From Clostridiales bacterium (GTDB lineage Bacteria > Bacillota > Clostridia > Christensenellales > UMGS416): DNA of 9,686 nt. The stretch is taken from positions 1-9,686 of the forward strand of contig JAAYXU010000144.1 of NCBI GenBank assembly GCA_012515725.1. Direction: 5' to 3'. The notes beneath the pieces were generated by a model, which was not told the DNA's origin, ran no database searches, and worked only from the letters and a program-made list of their open reading frames with translations. Each line of letters starts with the position of its first letter. The stretch's first letter is position 1. Of the stretch, positions 5,748-9,686 are shown one piece after another. A program made the translations under genes and the position numbers.

Positions 5748-7018
5748 ATCTGATGCCGTCGCCCCTCTTGGGACGCGTCGCCGCGCCGCCCTCAAAAAGC
5801 GCGGCCCACCGGGCGCTGATCGCCGCGATGCTGGCCGCGGGAGAGAGCGTCCTAATGAACATTGAGGAGTCCGACGACATCGCTGCGACGCGAAAAGCCA
5901 TAGAGACGCTCGGAGCCCGGGTGCGCAAGGGCACGGACGGCACCGGCCGGTCGTGGCTGACTGTTACGGGTGGTCTTCCGCGCCCCGGAGAGGCGGTCAT
6001 CGACTGCGGTGAATCGGGCTCGACGCTGCGCTTTCTGGTTCCGGTCGCGCTGACGATGGGCAGCACAGTGACGTTCACGGGAGCAGGAAGGCTTCCCCAA
6101 AGGCCGATGCAGCCTTACTTTGCGCTCTTTGACCGCTGCGGCGTCTCATACCATATCCCGGGCGGCGGCCGCTTTCTGCCGCTTTGCGTGTCGGGGACGC
6201 TCCGGCCAGGACATTTCCGGCTTCCGGGCGGCGTCAGCTCGCAGTTCGTCAGCGGGCTTATCATGGCGCTTCCGATTCTTCCGGGCGATTCGACGGTGAC
6301 GGTGGAGGGAGCGCTCGAATCCGCGGCCTACGTAGAGCTTACGCTGTCGGTGATGGAGCGTTTCGGGGTCCGCGTCACGCGGGACGAACCGGGTGTCTAC
6401 CGCGTGTCCGGTGGCCAGCGGTACCGACCGGCTACGCTCACGATTGAGGGGGACTGGTCGCAGGCCGCGTTCTGGCTGACCGCCGGAGCGCTGGGGGGAG
6501 ACGTTCGGGTGGAAGGGCTGGACGGGCGCTCGGTACAGGGCGACCGGGTGATTTTCGATATCCTGCGGTCGATGGGCGCCGACATTGTGGTGGAGGAGGA
6601 CGGCGCGGTACGCTGCCGGCGGTCGCCGCTTCGCGCCACCGACGTAGACGTGTCGCAGTGCCCCGACCTTGCGCCCGCGGTGGCGGCGGCGCTGGCGCTC
6701 TCGCGGGGAGAGGCGCGCATCACGGGCTGCGCACGGCTGCGGCACAAGGAATCTGATCGCGTGGACTCCATAGTCCGCGCGCTTAGCGCTCTGGGCGCGG
6801 ACATACGGGCCGACGGCGACGAGATCGCGGTGCGGGGCGTCCTGTCGCTTCGGGGCGGGGACGCGGACTCGTGCGGCGATCACCGCATCGCAATGATGAT
6901 AGCCTGCGTCTCAGGCCGCTGTGCCGGGCCGGTGCGGCTCGCGGGGGCTGGCGCGGTGCGCAAATCCTATCCGGGATTCTGGGACGACATGGCGCGTTTG
7001 GGAGGAAAGATACAATGA
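5744..7018 (+). CDS. aroA: 3-phosphoshikimate 1-carboxyvinyltransferase (EPSP synthase)
   Basis: Joins shikimate 3-phosphate and phosphoenolpyruvate to give EPSP, the sixth pathway step. The 424-aa protein shows the inverse alpha/beta barrel family's motifs: PPSKSAAHR (15-23, K18 and R23), DCGESGSTLRF (87-97), GRLPQRP (115-121, R120), GGVSSQF (162-168), CPDLAP (306-311, catalytic D308), RHKESDR (333-339, K335 and E336), DHRIAM (379-384) and K407 near the end. The loop equal to E. coli NAGTAMRP reads ESGSTLRF, the form I associate with clostridial enzymes; the glycine (G92) is kept. ATG overlaps the aroB stop in ATGA, and GGAGGAGAG (5732-5740) precedes it. Confidence 0.96.
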   Translation: MNLMPSPLLGRVAAPPSKSAAHRALIAAMLAAGESVLMNIEESDDIAATRKAIETLGARVRKGTDGTGRSWLTVTGGLPRPGEAVIDCGESGSTLRFLVPVALTMGSTVTFTGAGRLPQRPMQPYFALFDRCGVSYHIPGGGRFLPLCVSGTLRPGHFRLPGGVSSQFVSGLIMALPILPGDSTVTVEGALESAAYVELTLSVMERFGVRVTRDEPGVYRVSGGQRYRPATLTIEGDWSQAAFWLTAGALGGDVRVEGLDGRSVQGDRVIFDILRSMGADIVVEEDGAVRCRRSPLRATDVDVSQCPDLAPAVAAALALSRGEARITGCARLRHKESDRVDSIVRALSALGADIRADGDEIAVRGVLSLRGGDADSCGDHRIAMMIACVSGRCAGPVRLAGAGAVRKSYPGFWDDMARLGGKIQ

Positions 7019-8115
7019 GCAGCATTTGGGGGAATCATCTGCGCATATCGGTATTCGGCGAATCCCACGGCCCGGCGGTGGGGGTAGTGATAGACGGACT
7101 GCCGCCGGGACTGCGTATCGACTGGGAGGCAGTGCGCGCGCAGATGGCGCGGCGCGCGCCCGGCAGGCATCCGTGGTCGACTCCGAGACGGGAGACAGAC
7201 GAGTTCGAGATCATGAGCGGTGTGTTTGGGGAGCATACGACGGGCACGCCGCTGGCCGCGCGGATCGCCTCGTCCGATCAGCGCCCAGGCAGCTATACGC
7301 GGGCTGGGCGCCTGCCCCGGCCCGGACACGCCGACTACACTGGCAACGTCCGCTACCGGGGGTTCGAGGACTATCGGGGCGGCGGGCATTTCTCGGGACG
7401 GCTGACCGCGCCGCTCGTGTTCGCCGGGGCCATCGCGCGCCAGATGCTGGCTGTAAGGGGCGTAGCGATAGGCAGCCATATCTCGCGGATCGGTCTTGTC
7501 GTGGACGAGCCCTGGGAGGCCCGCGGGCCCGAGGCCGCCGCGCTGGCCGCGCTGTCCGCGATGTATTTTCCAGTCAACAGCCCCCGCAGGGGAAAGCAGA
7601 TGATCGATGCGATATGCGCCGCGCGCGACGAAGGCGATTCGCTGGGCGGAATCATCGAAACGGCGCTGGCGGGCGTACCGGTAGGCGTCGGTTCGCCGCT
7701 CTTCGAGGCCGTTGAGAGCCGCGCGGCGTCGCTCCTTTTTTCGATTCCCGCCGTGAAGGGCGTATCGTTCGGCGCGGGATTCGATATCGCGCTCATGCCC
7801 GGCAGCCTTGCCAACGATCCCTTTGTGGCGCGGGAGGGCAGGGTGGAGACGGCGACGAATAACAACGGCGGCGTACTGGGCGGCATCACGACCGGTATGC
7901 CGATTCGCTTCCAGGTGGCCGTCAAGCCCACCCCGTCGATCGCCCGGCCGCAGACGACGGTGGATCCTGTGAGCCTTGAGCAGCGGGAGATCGCTGTGAC
8001 CGGGCGCCACGACGCCTGCATCGTGCCCCGGGCTGTGCCCGCTGTCGAGGCCGCCGCAGCGCTCGCGCTCACCGACATATGGATGGGACAGCCGGGATGG
8101 GAGGTCGACCGATGA
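7015..8115 (+). CDS. aroC: Chorismate synthase
   Basis: Last common-pathway enzyme: anti-1,4-elimination of phosphate from EPSP to chorismate, requiring reduced FMN. The 366-aa protein begins with WGNHLRISVFGESHG (5-19), the family's N-terminal signature. The two conserved catalytic histidines are H18 and H105 (RPGHADYTG); further motifs are DYRGGGHFSGR (119-129), GDSLGGIIE (207-215), NNNGGVLGGI (282-291) and RHDACIVPRA (331-340) with D334. GHFSGRLT replaces the more common GRSSARET, a variant I associate with clostridial homologues. The start is ATG 7015, giving ATGA overlap with aroA and GGAGG at 7001-7005. The frame is open 48 codons farther upstream, but that part lies in aroA and precedes the family's N-terminus. 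Confidence 0.97.
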   Translation: MSSIWGNHLRISVFGESHGPAVGVVIDGLPPGLRIDWEAVRAQMARRAPGRHPWSTPRRETDEFEIMSGVFGEHTTGTPLAARIASSDQRPGSYTRAGRLPRPGHADYTGNVRYRGFEDYRGGGHFSGRLTAPLVFAGAIARQMLAVRGVAIGSHISRIGLVVDEPWEARGPEAAALAALSAMYFPVNSPRRGKQMIDAICAARDEGDSLGGIIETALAGVPVGVGSPLFEAVESRAASLLFSIPAVKGVSFGAGFDIALMPGSLANDPFVAREGRVETATNNNGGVLGGITTGMPIRFQVAVKPTPSIARPQTTVDPVSLEQREIAVTGRHDACIVPRAVPAVEAAAALALTDIWMGQPGWEVDR

Positions 8116-9257
8116 GTCTTGATGAATTGAGGGAGCGTATAGACAGCGCCGACCGGGAGATTACAGCCGCTTTCGAGCGGCGCATGGCCGTTTCCCGGGA
8201 AATCGCGCTCAACAAGATAGATAGCGGTCTGCCGGTGCTCGATCCCGCGCGCGAGCGGGCGGTCATCGAAAGGGCGGTAAGCCGGGTCGAGTCGTCCGAC
8301 GTGCGCCCCTATGTGCGGCCGCTCTATGAGACCATCATGGCCGCCAGCCGGGAACTGCAGCAAAAGCTCATCGACGAACTCCGGCCAGCGCCGCCCGAAA
8401 CCGTAAGGGAAAACGGAGCCGACGAACGCCCTGCCGTGGCCTATTTAGGTATGCCCGGCTCGTTCAGCGAGGAGGCGGTGCTCGCGCATCTGGGCGACGA
8501 CTGCCGCCCGGAGCCGGTGGAGAGCTTCGAGCGCATCGTGGCTGGGGTGGCGGAGGCCCGCTGGCCGATGGGCATGGTGCCGCTAGAGAATTCCCTGACC
8601 GGCTGCGTCAACGTGAACCTCGACCTGCTGCTGCGCTATGATGTTTCCATCGTCGGGGAACAGGTGCTGCCCGTCCGCCACTTCCTGCTGGGACTCCCGG
8701 GCGTGGACATCGGGCGGATCCGCCGCGTGCTGTCCCATCCGCAGGCGTTGGAGCAGTGCGGACGCTTCCTGGCCGGACGCGGGCTGGAGACGGTATCCTG
8801 CGGCAGCACCGCGCTGGCGGCCCGTACGGTAGCGCGGCAGGCCGATACCCGGAGTGCGGCTATCGCGTCGGAGCGGGCAGCGCAGCTGTACGGACTGGCC
8901 GTGCTGGCCAGTGATATACAAAGCGGCGCGGAGAACTACACCCGCTTCGTACTGATCGCCGGGTCGTCCCGGCCCGATCCTCAGGCCGACAAGCTGAGTC
9001 TCCTGTGCGTCATCGACCACACGCCCGGTTCGCTCTACCACATGCTCGAGGTGTTCGCGCGGCGCGGGCTCAACCTTTTGAGCATCGCGTCCCGACCGGT
9101 GGCGGGGGAGCCATGGCACTACAGCTTCTATGTGGATATCGCCGGTAACCTGGCCGATCCGCAGGTCGCAGTTGCGCTTGAGGAAACCGGGACGCGCTGC
9201 TCGTTGCTGCGCGTGCTGGGTAACTACAGGGCCTGGAGAGCCAGCGATGGAAGCTAG
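8112..9257 (+). CDS. pheA: Bifunctional chorismate mutase/prephenate dehydratase (P-protein) with ACT domain
   Basis: Converts chorismate to prephenate and then to phenylpyruvate, leading to phenylalanine. Three domains in 381 aa: AroQ-type chorismate mutase (1 to about 90), prephenate dehydratase (about 107-285) and ACT (about 294-375). Mutase residues comparable to E. coli P-protein are R7, R24, K35, D44, R47, E48 and Q84. The dehydratase shows VPLENSLTG (156-164), SHPQAL (208-213) and ENYTRF (274-279, the TRF motif). In the ACT domain the two Phe-binding motifs are altered: GSLY (306-309) for GALV and ASRP (326-329) for ESRP. ATG 8112 follows GGGAGG and overlaps the aroC stop in ATGA; the open frame 11 codons farther upstream lies in aroC. 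Feedback inhibition by Phe is expected from the domain but may be changed. Confidence 0.96.
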   Translation: MSLDELRERIDSADREITAAFERRMAVSREIALNKIDSGLPVLDPARERAVIERAVSRVESSDVRPYVRPLYETIMAASRELQQKLIDELRPAPPETVRENGADERPAVAYLGMPGSFSEEAVLAHLGDDCRPEPVESFERIVAGVAEARWPMGMVPLENSLTGCVNVNLDLLLRYDVSIVGEQVLPVRHFLLGLPGVDIGRIRRVLSHPQALEQCGRFLAGRGLETVSCGSTALAARTVARQADTRSAAIASERAAQLYGLAVLASDIQSGAENYTRFVLIAGSSRPDPQADKLSLLCVIDHTPGSLYHMLEVFARRGLNLLSIASRPVAGEPWHYSFYVDIAGNLADPQVAVALEETGTRCSLLRVLGNYRAWRASDGS

Positions 9258-9686
9258 CGCTCCCAAGCGCTATGCGCTGCTGGGACGGCGGCTCGGGCAC
9301 AGTCTGTCACCCCGGATACACGGGCTTATATTCCTTTTTACGGCGCTCGAGGGTGTTTATGAGCTCATTGAGGTTGAACCGGACGGCGTCGCCGGATATA
9401 TGGAAGGCCTGCGCGAATCGGGAATCTCGGGTCTCAACGTGACCATTCCCTACAAGCGGACAGTGATGCCCTATCTCGATAGCCTGTCCCCCGAAGCCCG
9501 TGAGATCGGCGCTATTAACACGATCGTACCCGGGGAGAGCGCGCTTGCGGGATATAATACCGACTACTTTGGATTCTCACGGATGCTGGCGATGGCCGGT
9601 ATCCCTGTGAGAGGTCAAAAGGCGCTGATACTGGGAACCGGCGGGTCGGCCCGGGCCGTTTACTGCGCGCTGCGCGACGCGGGTGC
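9247..9686 (+). CDS. aroE: Shikimate dehydrogenase, 3'-truncated by the window edge
   Basis: NADPH-dependent reduction of 3-dehydroshikimate to shikimate, fourth pathway step. The first 146 codons are present, about half of the usual 270-290 aa. Visible motifs are GHSLSPRIH (17-25, shikimate-binding Ser-Leu-Ser-Pro), NVTIPYK (64-70, catalytic K70), GAINTIV (88-94, N91), GYNTDYFGF (102-110, D106 catalytic) and the start of the NADP domain, LGTGGSARAV (129-138). All catalytic residues are intact. ATG 9247 lies 11 nt before the end of pheA, behind GGAGAG (9235-9240), so the operon continues beyond the window. Shikimate kinase and dehydroquinate dehydratase would be the natural next genes; this is expectation only. 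Confidence 0.95.
   Translation, partial: MEASAPKRYALLGRRLGHSLSPRIHGLIFLFTALEGVYELIEVEPDGVAGYMEGLRESGISGLNVTIPYKRTVMPYLDSLSPEAREIGAINTIVPGESALAGYNTDYFGFSRMLAMAGIPVRGQKALILGTGGSARAVYCALRDAG

Noticed and set aside
6871..7014. Upstream start for chorismate synthase adding 48 residues
   Set aside because: The extension lies in aroA in another frame, and the family N-terminus begins at ATG 7015 with GGAGG before it.
6967..8010. 347-codon minus-strand frame opposite aroC, and similar long frames opposite the other aro genes
   Set aside because: They are shadows caused by high GC codon use. They have no recognisable motifs or ribosome binding sites, and the plus strand carries clear enzymes.
8079..8111. 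Upstream start for PheA adding 11 residues
   Set aside because: ATG 8112 has GGGAGG 7 nt upstream and the same ATGA overlap used at other operon junctions; the mutase domain begins right after it.
1..9686. Mobile elements, CRISPR arrays, tRNA genes
   Set aside because: No transposase, terminal inverted repeats, spaced direct repeats or cloverleaf sequences were seen on either strand.

Overview
The window is a GC-rich chromosomal segment. It most likely comes from a member of the Clostridia or a related Firmicute. The evidence is a long, Alu-domain-bearing SRP RNA of the Bacillus/Clostridium type, strong AGGAGG ribosome binding sites, near-consensus sigma-A promoters, and an aromatic amino acid operon in an order typical of clostridia. 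I cannot name the genus. Nothing mobile (IS, phage, CRISPR) is visible.

Layout. Bases 107-919 (+) encode a small ABC-type/AAA ATPase of unknown role. It converges, with a 6-nt gap, on a minus-strand D-2-hydroxyacid dehydrogenase gene (926-1930) that has its own promoter and RBS. Upstream of that, also on the minus strand, is the SRP RNA gene (about 2088-2360), with a clear promoter (2377-2405) and a long intrinsic terminator (2042-2080). From about 2475 the plus strand carries the aromatic amino acid operon, which runs to the right edge: DAHP synthase, tyrA, aroB, aroA, aroC, pheA and a truncated aroE. Each of the seven genes overlaps the next by 4-20 nt, so the operon has no internal gaps.

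The most interesting part is the 285-nt segment between the SRP RNA promoter and the DAHP synthase start (2475-2759). A perfect consensus promoter (TTGACA, 17 nt, TATAAT, with an extended -10 TG) is followed by an unannotated 37-codon ORF (2535-2648). Seven of its codons are Tyr and four are Phe. A perfect 10-bp GNRA-capped hairpin with a U-tract (2670-2700) then follows, ending 59 nt before the first aro gene. I also find by hand a protector/antiterminator/terminator set of mutually exclusive pairings, placed as ribosome-mediated attenuation requires. I infer a Tyr(/Phe)-sensing translational attenuator controlling the whole operon.

How the genes work together. DAHP synthase makes DAHP, AroB makes 3-dehydroquinate, AroE makes shikimate, AroA makes EPSP and AroC makes chorismate. 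TyrA then leads to tyrosine, and PheA (chorismate mutase-prephenate dehydratase-ACT) leads to phenylalanine. Dehydroquinate dehydratase and shikimate kinase are not in the window and probably lie beyond the right edge. Allosteric modules are seen on the first enzyme (N-terminal ferredoxin-like domain) and on PheA (ACT), but not on TyrA. This makes the leader and DAHP synthase the likely points where tyrosine exerts feedback.
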